Origin: DASTFP01 sp963744345
GTDB lineage: Bacteria > Verrucomicrobiota > Verrucomicrobiia > Chthoniobacterales > Terrimicrobiaceae
Assembly: GCA_963744345.1 (NCBI GenBank)
Contig: CAVUTD010000016.1
Span: 44,993 to 108,992 of the forward strand
Direction of reading: 5' to 3'
DNA: 64,000 nucleotides
Shown here: positions 18,262-27,923 of the stretch, one piece after another
How the letters are laid out: every line of letters begins with the position of its first letter
How positions within the stretch are numbered: the stretch's first letter is position 1
Made by a program: the position numbers and the translations under genes
The notes under the pieces: generated by a model
Told to the model about the DNA's origin: nothing
Seen by the model: the letters and a program-made list of their open reading frames with translations, nothing else
Databases searched by the model: none

Positions 18262-18792
18262 CTAGAGATAGTCGCTCATCTCATAGAGAGCCGGATCACG
18301 CTCTGGTCGCCCGCGCCGCAATTTGAGCGGATTCGCTTTTTCATCGCCTGCCGGACCTTCGCCGAACTCTTCGCCAAGGTTTTCCAAGGAATCGCCGAAC
18401 TCTTCCTCAAGTTTTTCCGGATCCTCGCCGCGCTCAAGTCGTTGGATCATCTGCTCCATTGCCTCGGGCATCTTCTGTCCGGTCGCCTCAGTCATCTTGC
18501 GCATCAGCCGGCCGAGCTGACGCGGATCGGGATTGTCTTCACTCATCGAAGACATTTCGCTCTCCATTTCCGCCATCACCCGCTCCATGCGAGGATCCGG
18601 GCCGCCCGCCTCCGAATCCGCGTCCGATTTTTCCTTGGCACGGCCAGTCACAGCGAAAGCTGAAATCAGGCGTTCCATGCGCGCAAGCGGATTGTCGGGA
18701 CAGCGCGGCGTCAGTTGCCCTTGGGCGAGGCTTCGGGCGAAGAAGCTGTAAATGCGATGGGTGTCTGGCGAATAGAACTCGTAAATGGGCAT
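18262..18792 (-). CDS. FmdB-like protein with degenerate zinc ribbon
   Basis: 176 aa beginning MPIYEFYSPDTHRIYSFFAR, the usual opening of FmdB-type small proteins. Only one cysteine (PRCPDN) remains of the two CxxC pairs, so zinc binding is doubtful. The rest is acidic and methionine-rich (MAEMESEMSSMSEDNPDP), probably helical or disordered, ending KLRRGRPERDPAL. Function is unknown. It lies 70 bases downstream of the GH130 gene, same strand. Confidence 0.68.
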   Translation of the reverse strand: MPIYEFYSPDTHRIYSFFARSLAQGQLTPRCPDNPLARMERLISAFAVTGRAKEKSDADSEAGGPDPRMERVMAEMESEMSSMSEDNPDPRQLGRLMRKMTEATGQKMPEAMEQMIQRLERGEDPEKLEEEFGDSLENLGEEFGEGPAGDEKANPLKLRRGRPERDPALYEMSDYL

Positions 18793-18862
18793 TGCTCCGA
18801 AAATATATGAGCCCCATCCTGCGATGCACGTGGGAACTGCTTCTGCAAACCGATCGAGCGCT

Positions 18863-20467
18863 TCAGCGCACTGGTCGCATTGCCCCGATCAATTCATCCA
18901 GTTCGACAACGGCAAAGGAAGTCGCTGAATCGGACACCGCATAGGGAAGAATCAGCCGCTCGCGATGAATCAATCCGCCGCAGGTATAAACAACATTAGG
19001 CACATATCCCTCGCGTTCCCCCGAGCCCGGCTTGATCAATGGTTCGTGAAGCCGTCCGATAACCTGGGTCGGGTCGTCGCGGTCCAGAAGGATTGCGCCG
19101 ATGCAATATTTCCGCATTGCGCCGACACCATGGGTCAACACCAACCATCCCGACTCCGTTTCAATCGGTGAACCGCAATTTCCCAACTGAACGAACTCCC
19201 ATGGCTCCGCGGGCCGCAAAATGATCCGCGAATCGTACCAAAAGTGCGGGTGCTCCGAAAACATCACGTGAATATTCTCGTTGTCCTGCCGGGATAGCAT
19301 GCAGTAGAGACCCTGGATTTTTCGAGGGAACATGGCCATGCCCTTGTTCTGCACCGCGGGACCATTAAGGGTGCAGATCTTGAAATGGAGGAAATCCTCG
19401 GTCTCCAACAACTGAGGAAGGAATGTGCGGCCGTCGTAGGCCGTATACGTGGCGTAATAGATCGCCGGCTCGTCTTCACTTTGAAAGCGAACAAACCGCG
19501 CGTCCTCGATTCCATTACTTTGGCTAGGTGTGAACGGGAAGATAATCCGCTCGGAAATTGGCTCGTCGGGCCCGAAGGCGATTTCATAGTTCGAGCGCGC
19601 CAACAAAATCATCTTTGCTCCGATCGTGGGAGCTTCATGGTCGGGATGGTACCGCTTTTGAGTCTCGACTGCCGACCGAAGCTGATCGAGCGTGAACGTT
19701 TCGCCGAGAGAGTCTAGCACCTGCTGGGCGAAGGTGGTATTCAGGCTAAGTTCGGTTAACTTCCTTAGGAAGAGCGCTCGCTCATAAAGCGCGGAGTGAA
19801 TCGGACGCGGTTGCGTCACATAGCGGGAAGCGGCATCAAGAAGGACCTGACAATCCCGATCCACGACACCTGAGCGAAAGGTAATCGAAGAGATATGACC
19901 TTCGCCGGTAGCCCGAAGACTCAGAATAATCCGGATTGAACCCTCTGCGATGTGCGACTGATCCGGATGAGGTATGATGCACGGGTTGAAAAGCCCGGCG
20001 CTTTCAAGCGAATACTCGCTGGTGAAATACGAGCCGACCAGCAATTGACGCTCTTCTGAGAGTCGTCTATCGGTAGGCAAATAGCCCTCCACCTGCGCGA
20101 ATCGCTTGGCGAAGATATCGCGGATCCTTTGATGGCGGGTTCCAAACTCTCGAAGAACGTCCTCGAGCAATGCGTGAACCTCCTCCTCCGTAAGCGAAAG
20201 GATTCTGCTCAGGATCTTGAGAGCGCGCGGAGAGTCGATCGGATTGATCGCTGTCGGCCCGACCATCGTGGGGAGAAAGGGTCGCACGAGGACGCGGGAG
20301 GGGTCCGGGCGCAGAGTCAGCGGAAGGCGCTCCACGTTGAGCGGAGGAGGGCTCACGTGACGTCGGCTGTGTTCAAGTTCAGAAGGTGCCTGCCCATTTG
20401 TCGAACTGGCGCCTGCTGAAAAAGAATCCTGATTTGTTACCACCCTTTTGTTGTCGAAACACTCCAC
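18863..20467 (-). CDS. Glycoside hydrolase family 130 (mannoside phosphorylase-like)
   Basis: Five-bladed propeller enzyme; GH130 members phosphorolyse or hydrolyse beta-mannosides. Blocks seen: NGIEDARFVRF (family Glu-Asp pair), YYATYTAYDGRTFLPQL, NKGMAMFPRKI, GNCGSPIETESGWLVLTHGVG and ILPYAVSDSATSFAVVELD. The C-terminal 340 residues carry the fold; about 190 N-terminal residues are an extension also seen in some long GH130 proteins. A later start within the first 70 residues is possible. The substrate cannot be read from sequence. Confidence 0.85.
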   Translation of the reverse strand: MECFDNKRVVTNQDSFSAGASSTNGQAPSELEHSRRHVSPPPLNVERLPLTLRPDPSRVLVRPFLPTMVGPTAINPIDSPRALKILSRILSLTEEEVHALLEDVLREFGTRHQRIRDIFAKRFAQVEGYLPTDRRLSEERQLLVGSYFTSEYSLESAGLFNPCIIPHPDQSHIAEGSIRIILSLRATGEGHISSITFRSGVVDRDCQVLLDAASRYVTQPRPIHSALYERALFLRKLTELSLNTTFAQQVLDSLGETFTLDQLRSAVETQKRYHPDHEAPTIGAKMILLARSNYEIAFGPDEPISERIIFPFTPSQSNGIEDARFVRFQSEDEPAIYYATYTAYDGRTFLPQLLETEDFLHFKICTLNGPAVQNKGMAMFPRKIQGLYCMLSRQDNENIHVMFSEHPHFWYDSRIILRPAEPWEFVQLGNCGSPIETESGWLVLTHGVGAMRKYCIGAILLDRDDPTQVIGRLHEPLIKPGSGEREGYVPNVVYTCGGLIHRERLILPYAVSDSATSFAVVELDELIGAMRPVR

Positions 20468-20742
20468 GTTAGAATCTCGTTTCGTGGATCGCTCATCGCG
20501 CTTCGGATAACAAATGTCAAGGTCGTTGCGACATTTTATTCCTTGCCGCCCAATTTAGCGATGCTAAGATAGCAAGATGTCGTTGATTGCAGGCATCTCT
20601 TCAGATCTCACGTTACGACTTAGGCTGCTGCCGAGCCGACTTACTCTCCTTTCCTAATACGGCATAGGCTGCGTTCCGGCGGGCGCGGTGAGTGCCGCGA
20701 CCATCTCTCGAATCCAATTTTCGCCGGACAACTCATTTTCCT
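20468..20742. other. Divergent control region between GH130 gene and leuA
   Basis: 275 bases separating two divergent genes; promoters for both should lie here. No leader peptide with repeated leucines, T-box or riboswitch pattern was recognised upstream of leuA. Confidence 0.4.
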
Positions 20743-22293
20743 ATGTCTGACAACGTAATTATTTTTGATACCACGCTGCGCGACGGCGAGCAATGCCCGG
20801 GCGCGAGCATGAACCTGCGCGAAAAAATGGAAGTCGCCCGACAGTTGGCTCGGGTTAACGTCGACGTGATCGAGGCGGGCTTTCCGGTGATAAGCAGTGG
20901 CGACTTCGAGGCAGTGCAAACAATCGCCGAGGAAATCAAGGGACCCATTATCTGTGGGCTGGCCCGATGCGTAGCCAAGGACATCGATGCCGCCGGAGCC
21001 GCAGTGAAACCGGCCACGGAACGCGCACGGATTCACGTCTTCCTGGCAACTTCCGCTATTCATCGAGAATTCAAGTTGAAGAAAGCTGAGAACGAGATCG
21101 TGCGGCTGGCGATCGAGGGAGTGAAACGCGCCAAGGAACTCGTGAAAGACGTTGAGTTTTCGCCCGAGGACGCTTCACGCACTGAGCCGGAGTTTCTCGC
21201 CCGCGTCGTGCAAGCAGCTATTGAAGCCGGAGCCACGACGGTCAACATTCCCGATACGGTCGGCTTCGCCGTTCCCGAGGAATATGCCGCCTTGATCACT
21301 TACTTGCGCTCCCACGTCCGGAACATTGATGAAGCCGTCATCAGCGTCCATTGCCACGACGACTTGGGACTGGCGGTTGCCAACTCCTTGGCCGCGGTAA
21401 AGGCGGGGGCACGCCAGGTGGAGGGCACATTTAACGGTATCGGTGAACGCGCGGGCAATTGCGCACTTGAGGAAATCGTCATGGCCATCAAAATCCGCAA
21501 GGAGTACTTCACTGGCCTGCGCACGGCGGTTGTCACCCGGGAGATTCTCAAGACCTCTCGCATCATCAGCCGCATGAGCGGTCTGCATGTCGCCCGCAGT
21601 AAAGCCATCGTCGGAGAGAATGCCTTTGCCCACAGCGCCGGCATTCACCAGGATGGAATCCTCAAGAAGCGAGAAACCTACGAGATCATGGATCCCGTAG
21701 AAGTCGGCTGGGGCGGCACTGAACTGCCGTTGACCAAACATAGCGGACGCCATGCAATGGTCGCGCGCCTCGAACATCTTGGCTTCAAATTGTCAGCCGC
21801 GGAAATTGCCGGCGTGTTCGAGCGGTTCAAGGATGTGGGGGACAAGAAAAAGTTTGTCTACGATGACGATCTGTCAGCCCTGGTGGAGGATTCCATGTCG
21901 GTGGGTAGCGAAACCTACCTCCTGGATTACATTCACGTCACCAGCGGCTCCACGACGGTTCCCACCGCCACGGTAAGATTAAAAAGAGGTGCAGACACGC
22001 TCCAGGATTCGAGTCCGGGGAATGGCGCCGTGGATGCGGCGATGCAGGCTATTGATCGCATCGTAAACCGCAGGGGTCACCTGGTGCAGTACAATGTCGA
22101 GGCGGTGACACAGGGGCGTGACTCCCTGGGTGAAGTCACCCTGAAGGTCGATTTTGGCAGCGCCGATTTGGTGACGGGCAAAGGGGCAAGCACCGACGTG
22201 ATCGAAGCGAGTGCCCGCGCCTACATCAACGCGGTCAATCGTGCCGAATTGCTTCACGGACGCAAACCTGCGGCGGCCCTGGCACCAATCTGA
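20743..22293 (+). CDS. leuA: 2-isopropylmalate synthase
   Basis: Condenses acetyl-CoA with 2-oxoisovalerate in leucine synthesis. ATG 20743 gives MSDNVIIFDTTLRDGEQCPG, the standard HMGL-like opening; a longer frame to 20692 has no family counterpart. Metal and catalytic blocks: DTTLRDGEQ, SVHCHDDLGLAVANSLAA, NGIGERAGNCALEE, HSAGIHQDGILK. The C-terminal regulatory domain (GSTTVPTATVRLK) that senses leucine is present. 516 aa, the length of class I LeuA. Citramalate synthase is an alternative but less likely. Confidence 0.93.
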   Translation: MSDNVIIFDTTLRDGEQCPGASMNLREKMEVARQLARVNVDVIEAGFPVISSGDFEAVQTIAEEIKGPIICGLARCVAKDIDAAGAAVKPATERARIHVFLATSAIHREFKLKKAENEIVRLAIEGVKRAKELVKDVEFSPEDASRTEPEFLARVVQAAIEAGATTVNIPDTVGFAVPEEYAALITYLRSHVRNIDEAVISVHCHDDLGLAVANSLAAVKAGARQVEGTFNGIGERAGNCALEEIVMAIKIRKEYFTGLRTAVVTREILKTSRIISRMSGLHVARSKAIVGENAFAHSAGIHQDGILKKRETYEIMDPVEVGWGGTELPLTKHSGRHAMVARLEHLGFKLSAAEIAGVFERFKDVGDKKKFVYDDDLSALVEDSMSVGSETYLLDYIHVTSGSTTVPTATVRLKRGADTLQDSSPGNGAVDAAMQAIDRIVNRRGHLVQYNVEAVTQGRDSLGEVTLKVDFGSADLVTGKGASTDVIEASARAYINAVNRAELLHGRKPAAALAPI

Positions 22294-22434
22294 GACAAAC
22301 TAAAGAGCAACTCGCCTCCAGGTATCCCTTTGAAAGGAGATCAGAGGCGAGGCTTCATCGTAACGCGCGGGTCTCGACCTGACCAAGGTCCATGCGGCAT
22401 GCGGTCGTTGTTCAGCCACATTCCCGATTGTTGG

Positions 22435-23172
22435 CTACGGAACTGGAAAGCTCTCGATCGCTCGTTGGAGACGGTTGTAAAGTTGGACATGTGCGCCTTC
22501 CGGCGCGCCTTTTCCCCGCCGAAAGTCCCAGGGCGCGATGACGAGTTCGACATTGTCCAGCCCGACGCGCGCCGCGAGCAGGAAAAGTTCCTCGATGGCC
22601 GGATCGCCGACGGCAAGGCAGCCGGCTGACACAGCCCCTCCATGGATCATGATGTCGCTCCCCAAATTTGCCCTGTCGCGTCCTTCAGCGTGTGCAACTT
22701 GGATGTCAAACAGGTTAGGGTAGTTTACGCGCAGAGAAAGATGATAACGACTGTTTGGATTAAGAAGTTCGATGCGATAAAAACCTTCCGGTATTTGTTT
22801 ATCTCCTTCACGAAGCTTCGGACCCGACGTTCCGCTCGCCGCCAGGATAGGATAGAAGAGGATAAAACGAGGACCCTCTTCGGCTCCAGACGCATAAAGC
22901 TCGAGCCGCCGCTCTGTCTTGAAAGCGAGCAGCGTAAGATTGTGTGGAGGCCAGGTCACCTTGGCTCGCTCGAAGGCCGGGCGAATGCGTCGCTCGGCGG
23001 GACCGAGGGCGCTAAGCACTTGCTCGATGGTTCGCGGTTGAGGTGGCATCGAAGAGGTAGCGAGGAATTTCACGCCGGACCAAACAGCAAAACCAATCAG
23101 AAGAAATGAGAGGGTAACGATGAGACGGATCTTGGATGTCCCTTTAGAACAATTCGCTCCGCCGTCAGCCAT
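22435..23172 (-). CDS. L,D-transpeptidase (YkuD domain), membrane-anchored
   Basis: Periplasmic enzyme that forms 3-3 peptidoglycan crosslinks or links proteins to the wall. Residues 15-35 are a transmembrane signal anchor. The catalytic block is IMIHGGAVSAGCLAVGD with H177 and Cys185. Length 245 aa is typical for the YafK-like subgroup. It starts 17 bases after the ceramide-reductase candidate and is probably the last gene of that operon, tying an envelope crosslinker to lipid synthesis. Confidence 0.85.
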   Translation of the reverse strand: MADGGANCSKGTSKIRLIVTLSFLLIGFAVWSGVKFLATSSMPPQPRTIEQVLSALGPAERRIRPAFERAKVTWPPHNLTLLAFKTERRLELYASGAEEGPRFILFYPILAASGTSGPKLREGDKQIPEGFYRIELLNPNSRYHLSLRVNYPNLFDIQVAHAEGRDRANLGSDIMIHGGAVSAGCLAVGDPAIEELFLLAARVGLDNVELVIAPWDFRRGKGAPEGAHVQLYNRLQRAIESFPVP

Positions 23173-23189
23173 CGCATGAAGATGCTGTG

Positions 23190-24161
23190 CTAGAGTTTTC
23201 CTTCGCGTACATAGTAATCGTGCGCAGTCTTGAGCGCTTCGTCAAAGCTCGTCTGGGCGCTCCAGCCCGTCCGTTGCTCGAATTGTGAGCCATCCACAAC
23301 CCAGCGATTCGGCCAAATTTCCTTTGCGCGGTCGCGTGTGAGACTTGGATTTTGACTGCGTAAGGCTGGACTGGCGTCGACAATTCGTGAGAAAACCTGT
23401 ACCAGAATCTGAGGCACGGGAACGGTCACCCCTTCGACACCACAAGCTGTGGCGGCGGAAGCGATGAATTGCCAATCGGTCATTTTCTGTCCGGAAGCCA
23501 CGTAGAGAGTCTCCGGGAAGGGGCGCCGTTCAAGAGCGAGAAAAATTGCAGCGACCAGATCTTCCACTGCGATGAAGCTGTACACCTTGGGGTGCAGGCC
23601 CGGCTTGATCCGCACTCGGCAGCGCGCCATGCGAAAGAGAGGCAGCGTCGCCGCATCGCGCGGCCCGAGAATCATTGGTGGCCGAAGAATTGTAATGGGG
23701 CGGTTCGGAAACTCGTGCCGGATGGCCTTCTCCATCGCGAGCTTGGACTCGCCATACCAGGTGATCGGCATGTCTTCGTCGGCTTCGCTTCTGGACGCCT
23801 TGTCTCGCGGAGTAGGTCCACCTGCGGATTGGGAGGAAATTACCACCGTGGGGCAGTGGCCGGGAAGAGCGCGTAGAGTGGCGAGGGTCCAATCGACGTT
23901 CGTGCAGAAGTAGTCTCTCCGAGCGCGTTCGAACAGAACTCCCCCGCCCAGGATCGCAAACTTGGGCGCGATCTTCGACCATTGTGCAGGCAGTGGCGAA
24001 AGAACCCGAACACCTTCCATGCTCTGATTCTCGAATTGCAGTTGTCGAGTCAGCTTATCGGAATTGCGTACCGGCGCAAAAACCTCGCGTCCTTCGGAGA
24101 GCGCCCGCAGCAAAATGTTCCGCCCCAGAAAGCCGGTGGCTCCCGTTACGAGCACGCTCAT
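23190..24161 (-). CDS. NAD(P)-dependent epimerase/dehydratase, candidate ceramide reductase (CerR-like)
   Basis: Extended short-chain dehydrogenase. TGATGFLG at 6-13 binds the dinucleotide; the catalytic YxxxK is Y136-K140 in WYGESK, with serine support in VISSQSAGG. Bacterial ceramide synthesis uses a protein of this family to reduce the 3-oxo group. Position directly after a serine palmitoyltransferase gene and a GNAT-like gene gives the three-gene set known from Caulobacter-type sphingolipid makers. The family call is firm; the role is inferred from context. Confidence 0.8.
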   Translation of the reverse strand: MSVLVTGATGFLGRNILLRALSEGREVFAPVRNSDKLTRQLQFENQSMEGVRVLSPLPAQWSKIAPKFAILGGGVLFERARRDYFCTNVDWTLATLRALPGHCPTVVISSQSAGGPTPRDKASRSEADEDMPITWYGESKLAMEKAIRHEFPNRPITILRPPMILGPRDAATLPLFRMARCRVRIKPGLHPKVYSFIAVEDLVAAIFLALERRPFPETLYVASGQKMTDWQFIASAATACGVEGVTVPVPQILVQVFSRIVDASPALRSQNPSLTRDRAKEIWPNRWVVDGSQFEQRTGWSAQTSFDEALKTAHDYYVREGKL

Positions 24162-24209
24162 CCGTGCAGGGACGATGCCGCAGCTCCGCCGAGGACAAAC
24201 CAGCCGACC

Positions 24210-25343
24210 CTACAATAAGGGCCTTTCATAAATCCTCCACTCCTGCCGTAGAACGCCTCCTAGCATACGGGCATTTCCAAGGATCTCAGTGTTGCTCTCC
24301 TCGATCCAGCCAAGCGTCGCATGTACGTAACGCGACTTTGCGCCGGCAAACTGCTCGTACAGTCGCCAGGCGTGCAGCCCGCGATCCCGAAAGCGGGGAG
24401 CAATTCCATACATGACCTGCCGCGCGCTGGTAAACCGATGCATTTTCATTAACAGAAAGATGTGCGGCAATCTCAGCAGGTAGGGCGTCCTTTTGATACG
24501 GGCAAGGATTTCATTGAAGTTCGGTAAGGACAAGGCAACGCCCGCATTCTCGCCCTCAATCTCAGCGATGAGGATCATCTCCGGCTCAGCAAATGCTTTC
24601 AAGTCTTCAGCAGCTGCCAACAGATCCTCCATTGAGATAGGAAGAAACCCCCAATTCCGCTCCAAGGTATCGTTGTAAACCTCACGCACGATATGAAGGT
24701 CTTCCTCAAGCCGAGACATGTCGATCGGCCGCAGGTGGATGGTTCGACGTTTGGCGTTCCGCTCAACAATTCGCTTCAGTCGTCTTGGAATCTCAAGGCG
24801 ATGCAGAGGCAGATCAAATCCGAAGGAGCTCAAAACGGGTTGAAATCCCAACTGCTCAATCAGCGTCTTGTGGTACTCAGGATTCCAGACCAGTCCAATA
24901 CAAGGGGAGTGCTCGAAGCCTTGGACAAGAAGACCGCAATCGTCATTGATACTCGGGTTGTAAGGACCGCGGACAGATTGCAGCCCTCGGGAGCGGAGAA
25001 CCTTGGCCGCTGTGTCGAAGAGAAGACGTGCGAGTCCGATGTTGTTCTCACAGTCAAAGAAGCCGAAAAAGCCCGTCCTGTCACCATAGCGTTCGTTATG
25101 TGCGCGGTTAACGATAGCGGCAATTCGTCCTACCGGTGTGCCGTTTCGCCAGGCCACGAAAGGGTAAATCTCTCCATAGAGACGGTTGAAGGGCGACTCT
25201 GGCGCGAGATGCTTGGCTATGCTGCCGGGAAACGGCGGAACGAATGCTGCGTCCATTCCATGGAGCATCTCAGGCAACCGCTCGAAGTGTGTCTTCTCTC
25301 GGCGAGTTTTACAGTAGGAAATCGAATACATTGTCTCAGGCAC
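24210..25343 (-). CDS. GNAT-fold acyltransferase-like protein, candidate bacterial ceramide synthase
   Basis: 377 aa, cytoplasmic, no signal peptide. The N-terminal part has the YghO-like pattern (FVAWRNGTPVGRIAAIVNR, GFFGFFDCENN, SVRGPYNPSINDDCGLLVQG); the C-terminal half resembles a second GNAT lobe (EMILIAEIEGENAGVALSL). The bacterial ceramide synthase bCerS belongs to this group and N-acylates 3-oxosphinganine. Gene order with serine palmitoyltransferase on one side (61 bases) and an epimerase-type reductase on the other (48 bases) supports that role. By sequence alone it would be a hypothetical protein. Confidence 0.72.
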   Translation of the reverse strand: MPETMYSISYCKTRREKTHFERLPEMLHGMDAAFVPPFPGSIAKHLAPESPFNRLYGEIYPFVAWRNGTPVGRIAAIVNRAHNERYGDRTGFFGFFDCENNIGLARLLFDTAAKVLRSRGLQSVRGPYNPSINDDCGLLVQGFEHSPCIGLVWNPEYHKTLIEQLGFQPVLSSFGFDLPLHRLEIPRRLKRIVERNAKRRTIHLRPIDMSRLEEDLHIVREVYNDTLERNWGFLPISMEDLLAAAEDLKAFAEPEMILIAEIEGENAGVALSLPNFNEILARIKRTPYLLRLPHIFLLMKMHRFTSARQVMYGIAPRFRDRGLHAWRLYEQFAGAKSRYVHATLGWIEESNTEILGNARMLGGVLRQEWRIYERPLL

Positions 25344-25404
25344 GGCGGGAACATCTGTCCCGAACTCCCCCGTAGTCGGCTTGGGCTTGCCTCTGACGTG
25401 CTAC

Positions 25405-26736
25405 CTAGCGCGAAATGGTGGAACGAGCGCCTTGTCCATTCGAGCTAACAGTAGCGGGAGAAATCTCTCGAAGACCTTCTTCGCGTTCCTCTAAGCGGAA
25501 ATCGAAAACATTAGCTTTGCGTTTCCCGGGTTGAGCGTAAGCGGGGTCATCAAACGTGCCAAGCTCGCGCGCGAGTTTTGCGAAGATCTCCAGGACCTGG
25601 TCGAGATCCTTTTCCGTATGGGTGGCCATATAGCTGGTGCGCACGATGGCCTCGCCATAACGAACGGCCGGGTAGATCGCCGGCGTGGCAAAAACTCCCT
25701 CCTCATAGAGCCGTTGCGTAAACAGGAATGCCTTGGCTTCGCTGCCGATAAGGATCGGCACAATCGGTGTCTGGGAGTTCCCAATGTTAAAGCCAATTTG
25801 CCTGAAGCCTTCGTGCATCTTGCGCGTGTTGCGCCACAGTTGCTCCATTCTCCCGGATTCTTCCTGCATGATTTCAAGTGCCTTCAGGACCCCCCCGGCG
25901 ACTGCGGGGGCGAGCGAGGCCGTAAAGATGAAGCAGCGTGCCCGGTGCTTGAGATATTCGATCATCTCGCCGTCGCCTGCGATAAATCCACCCATCGAAC
26001 CCAGAGACTTCGAGAAAGTTCCCATAACGATGTCAACCTCGTCATTGACACCAAACTGATGTACACTTCCCCGACCCTGCCTACCAAGCACTCCGAGCGA
26101 GTGCGCCTCATCAACGTAAACACGCGCTCCGAATTCTTTCGCGACCTCGAGTTGCGGTCGCAGATCGGCAATGTCCCCGGACATGCTGAAGACCCCGTCC
26201 ATGACGACGAGCTTTCCGGCCTCCTCCGGCTGTCGCTTAATCCGATTGCGTAAGGAAACTGCGGAGTTGTGACGATAGGGAACAAGCTTCGCGGGCGCGA
26301 ATTGGCATCCGTCAATAATGCTCGCGTGATTTTCGCGGTCGCAGAGAATCACGTCTCCTTCTTCGGTGAGCGCAGCCAAGGCGCCTTGATTGGCGAAAAA
26401 TCCGGTTGAAAAAAGTAGCACCGATTCCCGTTGCAAAAACTCGGCGAGTGCCTTCTCGAGTTCGGTGTGCAGCTTCAGGGTGCCGTTTAGCAGCCGAGAT
26501 CCGGTGCAGCCGGAGCCATACTTCCGAGCGGCCTCGCAGGCCGCCTCGATTACCCGCTCATCTTGCGCCAGACCGAGGTAGTTATTTGAGCCAATCATGA
26601 TTTTTCGTTGGCCCCCGCAAATCACGTAATTTCCATGGTTTTCCTCGATGCATCGGAAGTACGGATAAAACCCCTGAGCCCGTGCGTCGGCACTATCCCT
26701 GTACTCCTTGCATTTCTGGTATAAATCTCTCGCCAT
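25405..26736 (-). CDS. spt: Serine palmitoyltransferase (alpha-oxoamine synthase)
   Basis: PLP enzyme that condenses serine with an acyl thioester to 3-oxosphinganine, the first step of sphingolipid synthesis. ATG 26736 gives 443 aa beginning MARDLYQKCKEYRDSADARA; an upstream extension of 64 arginine-rich residues is unlikely. Visible: FYPYFRCIE, GSNNYLGLA, YGSGCTGSRLLNGTL, the PLP-face DEAHSLGVLGRQGRG and Schiff-base K243 in GTFSKSLGSMGGF. The FYPYFR opening resembles Bacteroides-type Spt rather than KBL or BioF. It is followed by the two other ceramide genes. Confidence 0.86.
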   Translation of the reverse strand: MARDLYQKCKEYRDSADARAQGFYPYFRCIEENHGNYVICGGQRKIMIGSNNYLGLAQDERVIEAACEAARKYGSGCTGSRLLNGTLKLHTELEKALAEFLQRESVLLFSTGFFANQGALAALTEEGDVILCDRENHASIIDGCQFAPAKLVPYRHNSAVSLRNRIKRQPEEAGKLVVMDGVFSMSGDIADLRPQLEVAKEFGARVYVDEAHSLGVLGRQGRGSVHQFGVNDEVDIVMGTFSKSLGSMGGFIAGDGEMIEYLKHRARCFIFTASLAPAVAGGVLKALEIMQEESGRMEQLWRNTRKMHEGFRQIGFNIGNSQTPIVPILIGSEAKAFLFTQRLYEEGVFATPAIYPAVRYGEAIVRTSYMATHTEKDLDQVLEIFAKLARELGTFDDPAYAQPGKRKANVFDFRLEEREEGLREISPATVSSNGQGARSTISR

Positions 26737-26945
26737 GAGGCATGACCTGATTCGAGCTAGAGTTGCACGAATGCGACCTTTGTAAATTCTTTTCCTGAAG
26801 GGCGGCCACCTCCGGCGGGACGTGATCAGCTGCCCTGCCTTGGTTAGAATGCGCCTGGAGAGATGTTCGGACGATAAATCGAACTCTTCTTTGAGCGTCC
26901 TCGTTCCCGGGGCTCGCTCCCAGAGCAAACAACCAGGGGAAACTT

Positions 26946-27923
26946 CTATGTGGCTCGATGATCTGAACGTGGAGCGCGTTCCATAAGCTCGCCGTTACTC
27001 GCCCTCTCCTTAGAGGCTAGGTATTTCCAAGAAACAAAGCGGATGGGAAAGTGATTCGTGCTTCTGCACGGGACCTTGCGCGGCTGATTCACGTCTACTT
27101 TGCTGAGGCAGCTTCTTGCGTTTTCGGAGCGCCCTTGTGGAAGGTCAGCCAATCGGTACCGAATCTTGTCCCAATCTTGCACCGACAAACCGTGGATTTC
27201 GAAAAACTCCCGGATCTGCTCCGGCTCCCACTTGAGGATATCCTCAAGAATCGGCACGAAAACGCTCGTGGCGTTCTCGCTTAGGACGCTTCGCTTTGCG
27301 ATGCGCCCGATATCCTTGGTTTCTGAGACGGCGATGGTGTGTCCGTCGCGACTGTTGACATGGTGCATCACGTAAAGATCGGAGCTGCCGTCACCAATGT
27401 AGATCGTGTGGTCAGGACGCGTCCCAAACTTCTGTTCAAGTTCCTTGAGAACGACGACCTTGCCGTATCCGGCTGGCACCCGTTCAACCGAGACAATCTC
27501 GTGGGTCTTCTGGTCGTAACCGAACTCCGTGCCAAAAACGTGTTCCGGCGGAACCATGCCGTCGAGGGCGGATTGCACCACTTCGCGTGGGCCTGCTGAA
27601 ATGACGACAAACTGGAATTGGATCTCTCCAACTTCTCCGGCCAGCATGTCGGCCAGCAGCTTCACATTGTCCTTCAGACGGACGCGCTTGCCGGCTTCGA
27701 TCAAGTGTTCCCGCCGAACGCTGCGGAATTTAGGATCGTGCCGCAAAAGATAGGCCAACTCTGCTCCCGATTGCGCCAGATAGGTGGAAGATATGGCATT
27801 AACGCGATCCTCGAAATCGTGGACGCCGACAATTTCTCCGAGCACATGGCCCGAATCGTTAAAGCTCAACGTCTTGTCAAAATCGCTCGCCAACAGATAT
27901 CGGGTCGGTTTTTTAGCACTCAT
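26946..27923 (-). CDS. HAD-superfamily phosphatase (phosphoserine-phosphatase-like)
   Basis: HAD phosphatase with nucleophile motif DFDKTLS near residue 14, motif II VVISAG and motif III IYIGDGSSDLYVM. ATG 27923 gives MSAKKPTRYLLASDFDKT. The last 80 residues run past the usual end of the fold and look low-complexity. It precedes spt by about 210 bases on the same strand. Feeding serine or dephosphorylating a lipid intermediate would make sense there, but the substrate cannot be read. Confidence 0.72.
   Translation of the reverse strand: MSAKKPTRYLLASDFDKTLSFNDSGHVLGEIVGVHDFEDRVNAISSTYLAQSGAELAYLLRHDPKFRSVRREHLIEAGKRVRLKDNVKLLADMLAGEVGEIQFQFVVISAGPREVVQSALDGMVPPEHVFGTEFGYDQKTHEIVSVERVPAGYGKVVVLKELEQKFGTRPDHTIYIGDGSSDLYVMHHVNSRDGHTIAVSETKDIGRIAKRSVLSENATSVFVPILEDILKWEPEQIREFFEIHGLSVQDWDKIRYRLADLPQGRSENARSCLSKVDVNQPRKVPCRSTNHFPIRFVSWKYLASKERASNGELMERAPRSDHRAT

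Noticed and set aside
24693..25448. 251-aa plus-strand frame
   Set aside because: Antisense shadow of the GNAT-like and Spt genes; no domain.
25405..26736. Naming the PLP enzyme 2-amino-3-ketobutyrate CoA ligase or BioF
   Set aside because: The FYPYFR opening and the GNAT-like plus reductase neighbours fit serine palmitoyltransferase better.
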